From contig NZ_CP009553.3 in the NCBI RefSeq assembly GCF_000767615.3, positions 2,418,001-2,482,000 on the forward strand: 64,000 bases of DNA, written 5' to 3'. How positions within the stretch are numbered: position 1 is the stretch's first letter; the number at the start of each line of letters is the position of its first letter. The stretch is from Pandoraea pnomenusa. Its GTDB lineage: Bacteria; Pseudomonadota; Gammaproteobacteria; Burkholderiales; Burkholderiaceae. Below, one piece after another: positions 18,220 through 27,965 of the stretch. The notes under the pieces are model-generated. The model was given only the letters and a program-made list of their open reading frames with translations. It did not search any database and was not told where the DNA came from. A program made the translations under genes and the position numbers.

Positions 18220-19026
18220 CTATCGGGTTTGGCGCGGGGAGCCCTCACGCAACGTGAGCAGCCAGGACGTGAGCGCATCCGGCGAGGGTAGCCGGTAGCG
18301 GGCACAGGTCTCTCCCTCGCCGATCTTGATCGTGACGCCACCCAGGGCGTTCACGTCGGCAAAACCGGCCTCGTCGGTCAGATCGTCGCCGGCGAACAGC
18401 GGCGTGCGTCCGGCGAACGGGGCTTCCTTTAGCAGTGTAGTAATCGCGTGCCCCTTGCTGACATGCCGGGGACGCAACTCGAAGACGAGCTTTCCCGGCT
18501 GGAGCGCGAAGCGCTCGGCGTGCAGTGCGGCAAGCGCCTGCATGGTCTCGCGCGCCACACCCGCGAGCTCCGGCGCGCCGCGATAGTGCAGCGCGAGTGC
18601 ACTGCCCTTGTTCTCCAGCAACAAGCCGGGATGCCGGGCAACGAGCGCTTGCAGCGGCGCGACCATGCTCGCAATGGCGGTCGTGTCCGCGGCATGACCC
18701 GGAGCGCGCACGAGTTCGCCGTCGCCGTGGCGGATCTCGGCCCCATGCAGCCCGGCGGCGGGCACCCGCAGCGGGGCGAGCAGACCGTCGATATTGTCGA
18801 TGGCGCGTCCGGAGACCACCGCCACCGCGCCGCGCGTGCGTTGGAACAGACTGGTCAGCACGCGGGTGGTGTCGAGCGGCAGCTTTACGGCATCCGGGCG
18901 CGGCGCGAGCGGCGCGAGTGTGCCGTCCAGGTCGAAAAAGAACGCCATTGCGCTCACGTCGACATCGCAATGATCGGCCGGCGTCGTGACCGGCGGGGCG
19001 CAAGGGGTAGACGCATTGGGTTGCAT
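18220..19026 (-). CDS. otsB: Trehalose-6-phosphate phosphatase
   Basis: A 268-residue HAD-superfamily phosphatase releasing trehalose from trehalose-6-phosphate. The nucleophile motif FFFDLDGTLAP, the second HAD motif VVSGRAIDNI and the Mg-binding FAGDDLTDEAGF are present. About 35 residues precede the HAD core. ATG 19026 is chosen over an upstream in-frame start because GGAGAG lies just ahead of it. First gene of otsBA; its promoter would lie in the 19027-19389 region shared with the divergent reductase gene. Confidence 0.94.
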   Translation of the reverse strand: MQPNASTPCAPPVTTPADHCDVDVSAMAFFFDLDGTLAPLAPRPDAVKLPLDTTRVLTSLFQRTRGAVAVVSGRAIDNIDGLLAPLRVPAAGLHGAEIRHGDGELVRAPGHAADTTAIASMVAPLQALVARHPGLLLENKGSALALHYRGAPELAGVARETMQALAALHAERFALQPGKLVFELRPRHVSKGHAITTLLKEAPFAGRTPLFAGDDLTDEAGFADVNALGGVTIKIGEGETCARYRLPSPDALTSWLLTLREGSPRQTR

Positions 19027-19248
19027 GGCTCTCCGTCGCTGTCGTGCCGCAGGTCGACAGGTCATATCCGGGGCCGGGCGTCAGGCGCGGGGGAGGGAAG
19101 ACGAGATGTGACTTGCGGCGATTCGGTGGGCGGGAGCGCGGACATCCGCGCGGATAAAGCCATCCTAACTCGTCGAAAAGCGGTAGGGCGTCGTCCGATG
19201 TATGAAATTCCTGTCGGATGACGCCTACAACGAATGGAAAGATTGATT

Positions 19249-19280
19249 GGTATTGAATATGAGAATCGTTTGCAATACCA
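19249..19280. promoter_or_regulatory. Fur-box-like palindromic site ahead of the PepSY reductase
   Basis: In the 363-bp divergent gap between otsB and the reductase gene, bases 19255-19273 (gaatatgagaatcgtttgc) match 13 of 19 positions of the classical Fur consensus. The match lies within a perfect inverted repeat TGGTATTG (19248-19255) / CAATACCA (19273-19280). The local sequence is AT-rich against a GC-rich background. Iron-dependent control of the downstream gene is likely but inferred. I see no other feature in this gap. Confidence 0.6.
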
Positions 19281-19389
19281 TTCGTTACTTGCGCAAAGCG
19301 CTCCATCGGGGAACGCGGCATACGGTACACCTGCCGCGCGCGCGCCCGGCGCGCCATCTCGGCGCCCGGACGTGCGCTGCACGACAACA

Positions 19390-21987
19390 ATGATGAAAAG
19401 ACTGTGGTTTCAATTGCATTGGTGCTTCGGCATCACTGCCGGGCTGGTGTTGGCGGTGGTCGGCCTGACCGGCGCACTGCTTTCCTACTATGAGGAATTG
19501 ACGCGGGCGTTCAGTCCCGGCGTGATGACGGTCGCCGTGCGTGATGCGGCGCCGCTGTCCGTGCCCGAACTGGTCGCGCGAGTGCACCGCGCCGAACCCG
19601 GGCGCCGAATCCTGCTCATGACCCTCGCGCGCTCACCCGAAGACGCGGTAGGCGTGCGTCTGGCCGTTGGCGACGGGCGACGTGGCGAGACGTACTTCGT
19701 CGACCCCTACACCGGGCAGATGCTCGGGCGCTCGACGGCCGATGTCGTGTTTCGCTTCATCATGGACATCCACCGCTTTCTGACGGTGGATGGCATCGGC
19801 AAGCAGATTACCGGCGCGGCGACGCTGCTGCTGTTCCTGCTTGCGTTGAGCGGGCTGTACCTGCGCTGGCCACGCCGTATCGGCAACTGGCGCGCGTGGC
19901 TCCACATCGACTTCAAGAAGCGCGGCCGGCCGCTGCTCTGGAACTTGCATGCGGTGATCGGCACCGTGGTGCTGGTGCCGTATCTGCTGTCGGCCACCAC
20001 GGGGCTCTATTGGTCGTACGACTGGTGGCGCGGCATGCTGTTCACGATGGCTGGCGTGGCTCAACCGGTGCGCAACAAACCGTCCTCGCCCCCGAGGACG
20101 GCGGGCAAGGGGGGCGAAGCCCAGCCTGCGGGCGGAGGGGCGGGAAGCAAAGCCGCGCTGCCGGACCTGGCGGCGACGCCCGCGTCGGATCTGGCGACCG
20201 CGTGGCGCCAGTTCACCGCGCGCGTGCCCGATTACACGAAGGTCTATCTGCGCCCGGCGCAGAAGCCGGGCGGCGCGCTGCAAGTGACCTGGCTCGACAC
20301 CTCGGCACCGCACGAGCGCGCGTTCAGCCGCATGGACATTGCACCGGCATCCGGGGAGATCCGCAACGAGGAGCGTTACGCGTCGAAGACGACCGGCGGC
20401 CAGTTGATGACCAGCATCTACGCACTGCATCGCGGCAGCTTCTTCGGTCAGGCGGGCATCGTCGTGATGCTGCTCTCGAGCCTGATGATGCCGGTGTTTT
20501 TCGTCACGGGTTGGATGCTCTATCTGGACCGTCGCAAAAAGAAGCGGACGCTGGCGGCGGCGCGGCCGATGCGCGGTGCCAAGGTCGACATGGCGCCGCA
20601 GGAGGGCGTGCTGATCGGCTATGCGAGCCAGAGCGGCGTGGCCGAGGGCCTCGCGTGGCAGACGGCCGGCATGTTGCAGGGCGCCGGCGTGCCGGCCCAG
20701 ATTCAGCCGCTGGCCCAGATCGGCCAGGCGCAACTGGCGGCAGCCCGGCAGGCGCTCTTCATCGTCAGCACGTTCGGAGACGGCGAGCCGCCCGACAGCG
20801 CGCGCCGCTTCGCGCAGCAATTGATGAATCAGGCGATGGCCCTGCCCACGCTTCGCTTCGCGATGCTGTCGCTGGGCGACAGTCATTACGACCGCTTCTG
20901 CGGATTCGGACGCAAGCTGGACGGCTGGCTGCGGGCACAGGGCGGCGTGGCGGCGTTCGAGCCGATTGAAGTCGACCGCGGCGATCCCGGCGCATGGGCC
21001 CGCTGGCAGTTGCGACTGGGCGAATGGCTGGGGCACCCGCTGGTGCCCGACCGGACCGCAGACGCCCCCGGCTTTCAGTCATGGACCCTGGCCGAGCGCG
21101 ACGTCCTCAACCCCGGCAGTACCGGACTCCCGGCCTATCATCTGGCGTTCACGCCGCCGCCCGATGCGCACTGGGTCGCCGGAGACCTGGTCGAGGTACT
21201 GCCGCGCCACGCCGCGGCGCGCATCGACGCGTTTCTGTGCGCAAGCGTATGGACTCCCGACGTGCGTGTGAGTGTTGCCGGACGCGAAACCACGTTGGGT
21301 GAAGCGCTGCGCGACCGTGTGCTGCCCGAGGCGGCGCCGCCGGCCGGCATCGATTTGCAGGACTGGCTCTCGCGTCTGGCGCCGCTGCCGCGGCGCGAAT
21401 ACTCGATTGCGTCCACGCCGGCCGAGGGCCGCCTGATGCTCCTCGTGCGTCAGGCGCGCAACGCCGACGGCTCGCTCGGTTTGGGTTCGGGCTGGCTCAC
21501 CGAGGGCGCGGTGTTGGGCGAGGCGGTCAGCATGCGCGTGCGTCGGAATCCAGGCTTCCATGCGCCGTCGGACGCGAGCGGCATGATCCTGATCGGCAAC
21601 GGCACCGGACTGGCGGGCCTGCGGGCGCATCTTGCACAACGCATCGCCCAGGGACATACCCGCAATTGGTTGATCTTCGGGGAGCGCCAGGCCGGGCATG
21701 ACAGCTTTTATGACACGACGCTGCACGAGTGGCGGGCGCAGGGCGGGATCGCGCGACTGGATCGGGTGTACTCGCGTGATCAGGCGCAGCGCGTCTACGT
21801 GCAGGATCGTGTGCGCGAAGTGGCGCCGGAAATCGCGCAATGGGTGGCCGACGGCGCGTCGATCTACGTCTGCGGTAGCCTCGCCGGCATGGCACCCGCA
21901 GTGGATGCCGCGTTGTCCGACGCCCTTGGCGCGGAGGTTGTGCTCGATCTCGGCGCGCTGGGCCGCTATCGACGCGACATCTATTAG
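19390..21987 (+). CDS. PepSY-domain membrane diflavin reductase (flavodoxin + FAD/NADPH domains)
   Basis: An 865-residue electron-transfer protein. The N-terminal ~390 residues are a PepSY-associated module with about four membrane helices (near residues 13-33, 135-155, 195-217 and 355-380). A flavodoxin domain starts near residue 405 (VLIGYASQSGVAEGL). It is followed by a cytochrome-P450-reductase-like FAD domain (REYSIAS) and an NADPH domain (IGNGTGLAGLR, IYVCGSLAGMA, C-terminal RYRRDIY). Such proteins are usually labelled sulfite reductase flavoprotein, but the membrane part and the Fur-like site upstream suggest reduction of ferric siderophores or another iron-related acceptor. No siderophore genes are adjacent. 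Confidence 0.85.
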   Translation: MMKRLWFQLHWCFGITAGLVLAVVGLTGALLSYYEELTRAFSPGVMTVAVRDAAPLSVPELVARVHRAEPGRRILLMTLARSPEDAVGVRLAVGDGRRGETYFVDPYTGQMLGRSTADVVFRFIMDIHRFLTVDGIGKQITGAATLLLFLLALSGLYLRWPRRIGNWRAWLHIDFKKRGRPLLWNLHAVIGTVVLVPYLLSATTGLYWSYDWWRGMLFTMAGVAQPVRNKPSSPPRTAGKGGEAQPAGGGAGSKAALPDLAATPASDLATAWRQFTARVPDYTKVYLRPAQKPGGALQVTWLDTSAPHERAFSRMDIAPASGEIRNEERYASKTTGGQLMTSIYALHRGSFFGQAGIVVMLLSSLMMPVFFVTGWMLYLDRRKKKRTLAAARPMRGAKVDMAPQEGVLIGYASQSGVAEGLAWQTAGMLQGAGVPAQIQPLAQIGQAQLAAARQALFIVSTFGDGEPPDSARRFAQQLMNQAMALPTLRFAMLSLGDSHYDRFCGFGRKLDGWLRAQGGVAAFEPIEVDRGDPGAWARWQLRLGEWLGHPLVPDRTADAPGFQSWTLAERDVLNPGSTGLPAYHLAFTPPPDAHWVAGDLVEVLPRHAAARIDAFLCASVWTPDVRVSVAGRETTLGEALRDRVLPEAAPPAGIDLQDWLSRLAPLPRREYSIASTPAEGRLMLLVRQARNADGSLGLGSGWLTEGAVLGEAVSMRVRRNPGFHAPSDASGMILIGNGTGLAGLRAHLAQRIAQGHTRNWLIFGERQAGHDSFYDTTLHEWRAQGGIARLDRVYSRDQAQRVYVQDRVREVAPEIAQWVADGASIYVCGSLAGMAPAVDAALSDALGAEVVLDLGALGRYRRDIY

Positions 21988-22017
21988 ACGTGAACCGGTG
22001 GTGTGCTAACGTAACGC

Positions 22018-22046
22018 AAGGGCTCGACGTCGATCGGGCCCTTTTT
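22018..22046 (+). terminator. Intrinsic terminator after the PepSY reductase
   Basis: AAGGGC (22018-22023) pairs with GCCCTT (22038-22043), continued by TTT. It lies 30 bp after the stop codon and before acyP, so acyP probably has its own promoter or depends on read-through. Confidence 0.6.
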
Positions 22047-22106
22047 CCGTGACGCGCCATGGAGATCCATGGTTCGGGGCGTCGAGCCATCGCGCGAGGA
22101 GGGGCA

Positions 22107-22391
22107 ATGACGGCAACGTGGCAAATCGTGGTGCATGGGCTGGTGCAGGGCGTCGGCTTCCGCGCGGCGTGCGTGGTCGAGGCACGCAGGATCGGTCTGG
22201 CCGGATGGGTACGCAACCGGCGCGACGGTACCGTCGAGGCCATTGCGCATGGCGAGGCCGAGCAGTTGCTGGCGCTGTGCGAGTGGATGCGTCAGGGGCC
22301 GCCCGGCGCGCAGGTGTCGTCGTGCGATGTCGATCGGACGTGGGTAGCGGAGTTGCCGCTCAAGGGCTTCGAGCAGCGCGCCAGTATCTGA
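22107..22391 (+). CDS. acyP: Acylphosphatase
   Basis: A 94-residue enzyme hydrolysing carboxyl-phosphate bonds. The active-site arginine is in the signature GLVQGVGFRAACV and the asparagine in GWVRNRRDGTVEA. Start at 22107 is preceded by GAGGAGGGG; an in-frame ATG at 22059 would add 16 residues without a ribosome site. Single gene. Confidence 0.93.
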   Translation: MTATWQIVVHGLVQGVGFRAACVVEARRIGLAGWVRNRRDGTVEAIAHGEAEQLLALCEWMRQGPPGAQVSSCDVDRTWVAELPLKGFEQRASI

Positions 22392-22539
22392 TGCGCGGGG
22401 GCAGGCGCCTTTGCCGCCATCGGGGGGGGGCGGCCTGCCGATGGCACGCTCGGTGGGGAATGCCGGACGCAGCGGCCGATAGGGTAGGGAGGGCGTCCCC
22501 GGCGCCTCGAGGCCGGGCCGGGGACAGGTAATCGGGCGT

Positions 22540-24183
22540 TCAGGCTGCCAAGGGCAGGGCGTCGGAGGTGGCGCCGAGCGTCGGCTCGCCTCTGGCACCG
22601 GCCTGGGCGTGTGCCGTTTCGTGAGCCGAGAGGCGGAACAGGGCAACCGACTCGCGAAGCCTTGCGGCCTGGGCCTCGAGCGCGGCGGCAGCTGCCGAGG
22701 CCTCTTCCACGAGCGCGGCGTTCTGCTGGGTCATCTCGTCCATCTGGGTGACGGCGCGATTGACCTGTTCGATGCCGCTCGACTGCTCGACGCTCGCCGC
22801 CGAAATCTCGCCCATGATGTCGGTGACGCGCCGCACCGACTGCACGACGTCCACCATGGTGGCCCCGGCGCGTTCCACGAGCCGCGTGCCGGTCTCCACG
22901 CGATTGCCCGAGGCTTCGATCAGTCCCTTGATTTCCTTTGCCGCCGACGCGCTGCGTTGGGCCAGCGTGCGCACTTCGCCCGCGACCACGGCGAAGCCGC
23001 GGCCTTGTTCACCGGCGCGCGCAGCTTCCACCGCGGCGTTGAGCGCCAGGATGTTGGTCTGGAACGCGATGCCATCGATGACCGTCAGAATGTCGGTGAC
23101 CTTTTGTGAGGCGTCGGCGATGTCGCGCATCGTCGTCACGACTTCCTGGACGACGTCGCCGCCGCGCGTGGCGGTCTCCGAAGCCGTCACTGCCAGCTGG
23201 CTGGCCGCACGGGCGTTTTCGGCGTTCTGCTTGACCACCGCGGTCAGTTCTTCCATGCTCGCGGCGGTTTGCTCCAGCGACGAGGCCTGCGATTCGGTGC
23301 GCTGTGAGAGATTGGCGTTGCCGTCGGCGATTTCCCGGGCGCTGGCGTGGATCGCTTCAGTGCTCTCGCGCACCGTTCCCACGGTGCCGGCGAGCCCGTC
23401 GCGCATGCGGCCGAGAGCGCCGAAGAGTTGCCCCATTTCGTTGTTCGTGCGTTGTTCGACGCGCTGGCTCAAATCCCCGGCGGCCATACGCTCGAAATGC
23501 GTGATCGCTTCACGAATGGGGCGCAGCACGGCGCGCGCGAGCATGGCACGCCCCCACAGCGCGAGCAGCAGCGCCACGGCCAGCGTGGCGCCCAGGGCGA
23601 TGCGCATGACGTTGTAGCGCGTCTGCGCCGCCTCGAAGCGGGCCTTCTGACGCGCAATCTGGATGTCCTGCAACTCCCGCATCAAGCCATCGAGCGCGTT
23701 GTACGCCGCGGGTGCGACGCGCGCCTGAATCTGATGAAAGCCGGCCACATCGCCCTGCGTCAGGGCATTCCGGGCCGGTGTGATGACCTTGTCGAAAAAG
23801 GCACGACGCTTTTCGTCCGCTGCCTTGGCAACCTCCGCTTCGTGCGCATCCTCCTTGGGACGATTCAGATAGGCCTTCCACAGCGCGTCCGACGTGGCGA
23901 CATATTCCGCGCCACGCTTGAGAACTTTTTCCGATTCATCCGGATCAGCGCCGAGGCTCACGTAAGACGCGTAGGTTGCCATCGACATCCGGGTACGCAG
24001 AATTTGCTCGCCGGTCCCCTTGAGTTCCGCCAGCGCGGGCGTGTCCTCCTCCGCCATCTTGCTCAGGGATTGGTTGCTGGAACCGAGTGCCTGAAGGCCC
24101 AGCACGCTGACGAGAACGAGTAGTGCACCAAGCAAACCGAGGACCAGTGTCAGGCTGGTCCGAATCGTCATGTTCTTATACAT
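22540..24183 (-). CDS. Methyl-accepting chemotaxis protein (4HB sensor, HAMP, MCP signalling)
   Basis: A 547-residue chemoreceptor: N-terminal membrane helix (~residues 8-33), a periplasmic four-helix-bundle domain of ~150 residues, a second helix (~190-210), a HAMP domain ([21 protein letters not shown]), and a long cytoplasmic coiled coil whose hairpin tip contains [20 protein letters not shown]. The C-terminal tail has no NWETF-like pentapeptide, so it probably relies on other receptors for methylation-enzyme docking. The ATG at 24183 starts MYKNMTIR directly ahead of the membrane helix; a TTG at 24255 would add 24 residues. Ligand unknown. Divergent from the kinase gene that follows. Confidence 0.92.
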   Translation of the reverse strand: MYKNMTIRTSLTLVLGLLGALLVLVSVLGLQALGSSNQSLSKMAEEDTPALAELKGTGEQILRTRMSMATYASYVSLGADPDESEKVLKRGAEYVATSDALWKAYLNRPKEDAHEAEVAKAADEKRRAFFDKVITPARNALTQGDVAGFHQIQARVAPAAYNALDGLMRELQDIQIARQKARFEAAQTRYNVMRIALGATLAVALLLALWGRAMLARAVLRPIREAITHFERMAAGDLSQRVEQRTNNEMGQLFGALGRMRDGLAGTVGTVRESTEAIHASAREIADGNANLSQRTESQASSLEQTAASMEELTAVVKQNAENARAASQLAVTASETATRGGDVVQEVVTTMRDIADASQKVTDILTVIDGIAFQTNILALNAAVEAARAGEQGRGFAVVAGEVRTLAQRSASAAKEIKGLIEASGNRVETGTRLVERAGATMVDVVQSVRRVTDIMGEISAASVEQSSGIEQVNRAVTQMDEMTQQNAALVEEASAAAAALEAQAARLRESVALFRLSAHETAHAQAGARGEPTLGATSDALPLAA

Positions 24184-24455
24184 ATGGATTGGTGGATTGA
24201 ATGCCCGGGTCGCGGATTGAGAGCGTGCGGCCTCCCCGTCGATCGGTGTGTGCAAGGCGGGGCATAGGGATTATCGGCACATGAGAGGCAGAACTTGAGT
24301 CATTCGGCTCGGGCGATTCCGAAAACGCGACGCCGGGAAAGGAAGATCAGAATTTGCGCAGCCGCACAAAACCGGCAAAAGGCGAGACTTTGAAGCTCAT
24401 TTGGTTTCTTCAGTACGCCGAAGCGCACGAGCCGTGACGTGGCGTCAACGATGCG

Positions 24456-26096
24456 ATGAATCTTGGTAAATTCAACAACCCGCATGAGCCGGCCGGCGCC
24501 GGGCGGTGCGAAGTGCGCGGCATGCAGGCGCGAGGCGCCGAGAGGCACGCCCTCCCGGATCCCGACACGTTTCGGCTGGCGCTGGTGCACGAATTGCGCG
24601 CGCCGCTCCAGGTGCTTCAGGGCCATCTCGATGCGCTGCGGGCGGAGGCGTCGGTGCCGGTGGCACCGGAAGGCGGCAGCCACACCGTCGAGGGCGTCGA
24701 CGAGGGTGGCGCGCTGCGGCGCTCGCGCCTGAACGCCATGGGCAGCATGCTTCGCGTGGCGGCCGGTGTGGTGGACGACGTGCTGCAATTGCGGTGCCTC
24801 GGGGACGGCGGGGCGGACCTGCCGCTTCAGGCGTCGGATTTCGAGATTCGTGCCTGTCTGGACGAGGAAATCCATGCGTTCGGCGAGATCGCCCGCCGCA
24901 AGGGGCTTGCGCTGGACTGCGACATTGCGGATGACGTTCCGTCAACGGTGACAGGGGACGCCGTGCGGCTGCGTCAGATCGTGCGCACGCTGGTCGACAA
25001 CGCGCTGAAATTCACGCTCTGCGGCGGCGTGGCGGCGACCGTGTCATGGCGGGCGGGCGCCCCCGACGACCCCGGCAGCACAGGTGGAACGGGCAGCACC
25101 GGCGCGCTCGTCGGATCGCCGCTATCCGGCTGGCTGACCGTTCGCGTCAGCGACACGGGGCCCGGTATTCCCGCGGGCATGGAGAACGAGGTGTTCGCCG
25201 CGTTTGCCCGGGGCGACCGAGCGGTGCCGGGTTCGGGGCTTGGATTGTGGATCGCACGGCAATGGGCGAATCGCATGGGCGGGGCCTTGTACGTGGAACC
25301 GTCGACGACGGGTGCCCGGTTCCGGTTGTCCGTGCCGTTGGCCACGCCACGCGTGGCGCCCGCACGGACTCCGAGGCCCGCACCGGTCGATATGGCGCCC
25401 GCGCCCGTGAACGTGCGTCCGGGGTTGCACGCGCTCGTGGTCGACGATCATGTGATGAATCGCGCCGTTCTGGCCGACCAGCTGGCGTCGCTCGGTTGCC
25501 GCGTCGAGCGCGCGCAGGACCTGACGCAGGCGTTGCTGCAATGGGTGTCGCACGAGATCGACGTGGTGCTCACGGACGTGCACCTCGGCGGCGCCTGCGG
25601 ACTGACGCTCGCAAAGACCCTTCAGGCGCTGGCGCCGGTGCTCGGCCGTCGACCGCCCGTGGTGTTTGCCGTGACGGGATCGATCATTGCCGCGCGCGCG
25701 GCCCGTGAGGCCGGCATCGATGCCGTGCTGACGAAGCCGGTGTCGTGTGCGAAGCTGGGGCGGGTGCTTGCGCTGCGGTGGCCCCGCGAGACCGGGGAAT
25801 GGTCTGCGTCGCCAATGCCCGTGGCGTTGCCGGCGGTGCGGCGGGCACCGTTGTCCGAGGATCCATGCGCCCGTCGTCTGATGCGTGACGAGATGGCGAA
25901 GGATCTGGCGCGCTTTCGGCGTCTGATCGGCCGCCGTCGCCGGGAGGACCTGGATGCGGCGCAGGCTTTGCTCCATCGCATGCGTGGCGCCTGCCGCATG
26001 TTCGGCGATCCGGCGTTGACCGCGCGCTGCGACGGGTTGAGCGCGAAGCTGGCGGATTGCAGGCGTCTATCGGCCGATGGCGGGGATCAGAGGTAG
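24456..26096 (+). CDS. Soluble histidine kinase-receiver-Hpt hybrid protein
   Basis: A 546-residue multi-domain signalling protein with no membrane segment or recognisable sensor. A short HisKA region carries the phospho-accepting His in LALVHELRAPLQVLQ (~residue 45). An ATPase domain follows (N-box LVDNALKF, G boxes DTGPGIP and GSGLGLWIA). A receiver domain starts near residue 325 (ALVVDDHVMN, acceptor Asp in VLTDVHL, Lys in LTKPV). The C-terminus has an Hpt-like helix (LLHRMRGACRMFG). It therefore holds a full internal relay but lacks a partner regulator nearby. The start is uncertain: weak ribosome site at 24456, alternative Met at residue 23. Confidence 0.82.
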   Translation: MNLGKFNNPHEPAGAGRCEVRGMQARGAERHALPDPDTFRLALVHELRAPLQVLQGHLDALRAEASVPVAPEGGSHTVEGVDEGGALRRSRLNAMGSMLRVAAGVVDDVLQLRCLGDGGADLPLQASDFEIRACLDEEIHAFGEIARRKGLALDCDIADDVPSTVTGDAVRLRQIVRTLVDNALKFTLCGGVAATVSWRAGAPDDPGSTGGTGSTGALVGSPLSGWLTVRVSDTGPGIPAGMENEVFAAFARGDRAVPGSGLGLWIARQWANRMGGALYVEPSTTGARFRLSVPLATPRVAPARTPRPAPVDMAPAPVNVRPGLHALVVDDHVMNRAVLADQLASLGCRVERAQDLTQALLQWVSHEIDVVLTDVHLGGACGLTLAKTLQALAPVLGRRPPVVFAVTGSIIAARAAREAGIDAVLTKPVSCAKLGRVLALRWPRETGEWSASPMPVALPAVRRAPLSEDPCARRLMRDEMAKDLARFRRLIGRRRREDLDAAQALLHRMRGACRMFGDPALTARCDGLSAKLADCRRLSADGGDQR

Positions 26097-26752
26097 CGAC
26101 ACACCGCGAGGTAATGGCAGGCAGTACCCCCGATGGCGAACAGATGCCAGACGAAATGCCCGAACTTGATGTGGCCGTCGAGGGAATAGAAGACGGCGCC
26201 GATCGTGTAGGCGGCGCCGCCCGCGTAGAGCCATCCGGCACCGGGCCCCGGAATCGCGGCCAGCACGGGGCCGGCGACCAGTACCGCCATCCAGCCGAGC
26301 CCGATATAGAGCAGCGTCGAGACGAGCGGCCGGTCGAGCAGGCCGAACGCTTTCGCAAGCAGGCCGGCGATCGCCATGGTCCATACCCCGGTGAGCAGGG
26401 GCAACCCCCACGGATCGTTCAGGATCTTGAGCGTGAAGGGCGTGTACGTGCCTGCGATGAACAGGAAGATGGCGCAGTGGTCGACGCGCATGAACAGCCG
26501 CTTCGCACGTCCGTCCGGCAGCCCGTGATAGAGCGCCGACGCCAGGTAGACGACAACCATCGTGGCGGCAAACACGCCCAGGCCGATTTGTTCGGCCGTG
26601 TTCGGCAACGGCAGGCGATTGGTGCCGAACAGGAAGGGAATGGCAGCAAGTGCGGCGAGGCAGGCGACGCCGTGACTGATGCTGTTGGCGAGCTCTTCGC
26701 TGCGGGTTTGTTCTCGTGCCAGCGCCTTGGCGCGGGATTCGGCGGTGAGCAT
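26087..26752 (-). CDS. trhA: Hemolysin III / TrhA family membrane protein
   Basis: A 221-residue seven-helix membrane protein of the PAQR/hemolysin III family. Conserved residues include SALYHG after helix 2, RVDHCAIFLFIAGTYTPF, and the C-terminal FGHFVWHLFAIGG with the putative metal-binding histidines. E. coli TrhA is linked to membrane-fluidity homeostasis; haemolysis is not a proven native role. The 3' end overlaps that of the convergent kinase gene by 10 bp. Confidence 0.9.
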   Translation of the reverse strand: MLTAESRAKALAREQTRSEELANSISHGVACLAALAAIPFLFGTNRLPLPNTAEQIGLGVFAATMVVVYLASALYHGLPDGRAKRLFMRVDHCAIFLFIAGTYTPFTLKILNDPWGLPLLTGVWTMAIAGLLAKAFGLLDRPLVSTLLYIGLGWMAVLVAGPVLAAIPGPGAGWLYAGGAAYTIGAVFYSLDGHIKFGHFVWHLFAIGGTACHYLAVCRYL

Positions 26753-26765
26753 GACGACGGGGGCC

Positions 26766-27323
26766 TTATGCGGGATGCGTCTTGCGCCACTGGCGAACGG
26801 CCTCGAGCGTGTTGGCGACGTGTTTGTCGGGATTGAGACTGACGTAGCTGTAGATCACCTTGCCGTCGGGCGCGATCACGTAGGACACGCGATTGGCATA
26901 GTCCGGCTTGAGCGAGAGCACGGCGTCGTAGGCGCGCATGATGTGCTGATTCGTGTCGGCGGCCACGGCGAACTTGCTGCGGCACTCGGATACGGAGAAT
27001 TTGTTGAGCGTGTCGATGTTGTCGTGCGACACGCCGATTACCGTCGCGCCGAGCGACTTGAAGGTGTCGGTGGCTTCGGCGAAATCATGTGCTTCGATGG
27101 TACAGCCCTGAGTGAACGCGGCCGGATAGAAGTACAGCACGACGGGGCCTTTCTTCAGGGCGTCGGCCAGCGAGAAGGTGAAGACCTTGCCGCCCAGCGA
27201 GGCTTGCGCCGAAAAATCGGGTGCGGGCGAACCGTTCTTGAGTGCCGCGTGGGCGGGGATGAAGCACCAGGCCGTGACGCCGATAATCGCGGCGGCGGCC
27301 GTCAGTCCGAACCAACGTTTCAT
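26766..27323 (-). CDS. Exported peroxiredoxin (BCP/PrxQ type)
   Basis: A 185-residue thiol peroxidase with an N-terminal signal peptide or anchor (MKRWFGLTAAAAIIGVTAWC, residues 1-20, then a likely cleavage after AHA). The thioredoxin-fold core carries the peroxidatic cysteine in AAFTQGCTIEA. A second cysteine in SVSECRSKF sits where some PrxQ proteins have the resolving cysteine. It should reduce peroxides in the periplasm. Start at 27323 is supported by GGGAGCC upstream. It lies 13 bp from trhA in the same direction, so the two may be co-transcribed. Confidence 0.88.
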   Translation of the reverse strand: MKRWFGLTAAAAIIGVTAWCFIPAHAALKNGSPAPDFSAQASLGGKVFTFSLADALKKGPVVLYFYPAAFTQGCTIEAHDFAEATDTFKSLGATVIGVSHDNIDTLNKFSVSECRSKFAVAADTNQHIMRAYDAVLSLKPDYANRVSYVIAPDGKVIYSYVSLNPDKHVANTLEAVRQWRKTHPA

Positions 27324-27470
27324 GCGAGGCTCCCGGAGTGGATGCTTAAGGATAGAGGCTTGCGCGCACCCTGTCCAACGTGGCCCTTGCGCCGGGCGCG
27401 CCGTCCGCACCCGCGCACAGACGGCCCCGTCGACGCGTCTGACGCTGGCAACACCGATGCGCCCGCGAAA

Positions 27471-27965
27471 TTACGACGCCGCGGAGACACCGCCCGTGTG
27501 ACCCTCGCCGATCGGCAGGACGGTGGTCGACTTGATCTGCGAGAGAGCAATCATCGAGTTCACCTCCTGGACCATCGGCAGTTGCGAGAGGCGCTCGAAG
27601 AAAAAACGCTCATAGGCATCGACGTCGCGCGTGACGATGCGCAGCAGGAAGTCGACATTGCCCATGAGCACATGGCATTCGAGCACCTCCGGGAACGCCT
27701 GGATCGCCTTCGAGAACTCCGGCAGGGCGTTGCGGTTGTGGCCCGCGAGCTTCACGTGCGCGAAGAGCATCACGTTCAGGCCGACTTTCTTCCGGTCAAC
27801 CAGCGCCACCCGACGCTCGATCACGCCTTCCGCGTCGAGGCGGTCGATTCGCCGCCAACATTGCGACTGCGATAACCCGATTCGCTCGCCGATTTGTGCC
27901 GCCGAAAGCGAGGCATCTTCCTGCAGGATTGCGAGAATTTTTTCGTCAAATTCGTCGAGTTGCAT
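27471..27965 (-). CDS. Lrp/AsnC family transcriptional regulator
   Basis: A 164-residue regulator: N-terminal winged helix-turn-helix (IGERIGLSQSQCWRRIDRLDAEGVI, read here as a motif region at residues 25-50) and a C-terminal RAM ligand-binding domain. SD sequence AAGGAA precedes the start. It is divergent from the acetolactate-synthase-like gene 173 bp away, and Lrp-type proteins commonly control a divergent amino-acid gene, so that gene is the likely target. The gap contains AT-rich sequence around 27990-28015 with weak dyad symmetry (ATTTGAATGAATCATG). Confidence 0.9.
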   Translation of the reverse strand: MQLDEFDEKILAILQEDASLSAAQIGERIGLSQSQCWRRIDRLDAEGVIERRVALVDRKKVGLNVMLFAHVKLAGHNRNALPEFSKAIQAFPEVLECHVLMGNVDFLLRIVTRDVDAYERFFFERLSQLPMVQEVNSMIALSQIKSTTVLPIGEGHTGGVSAAS

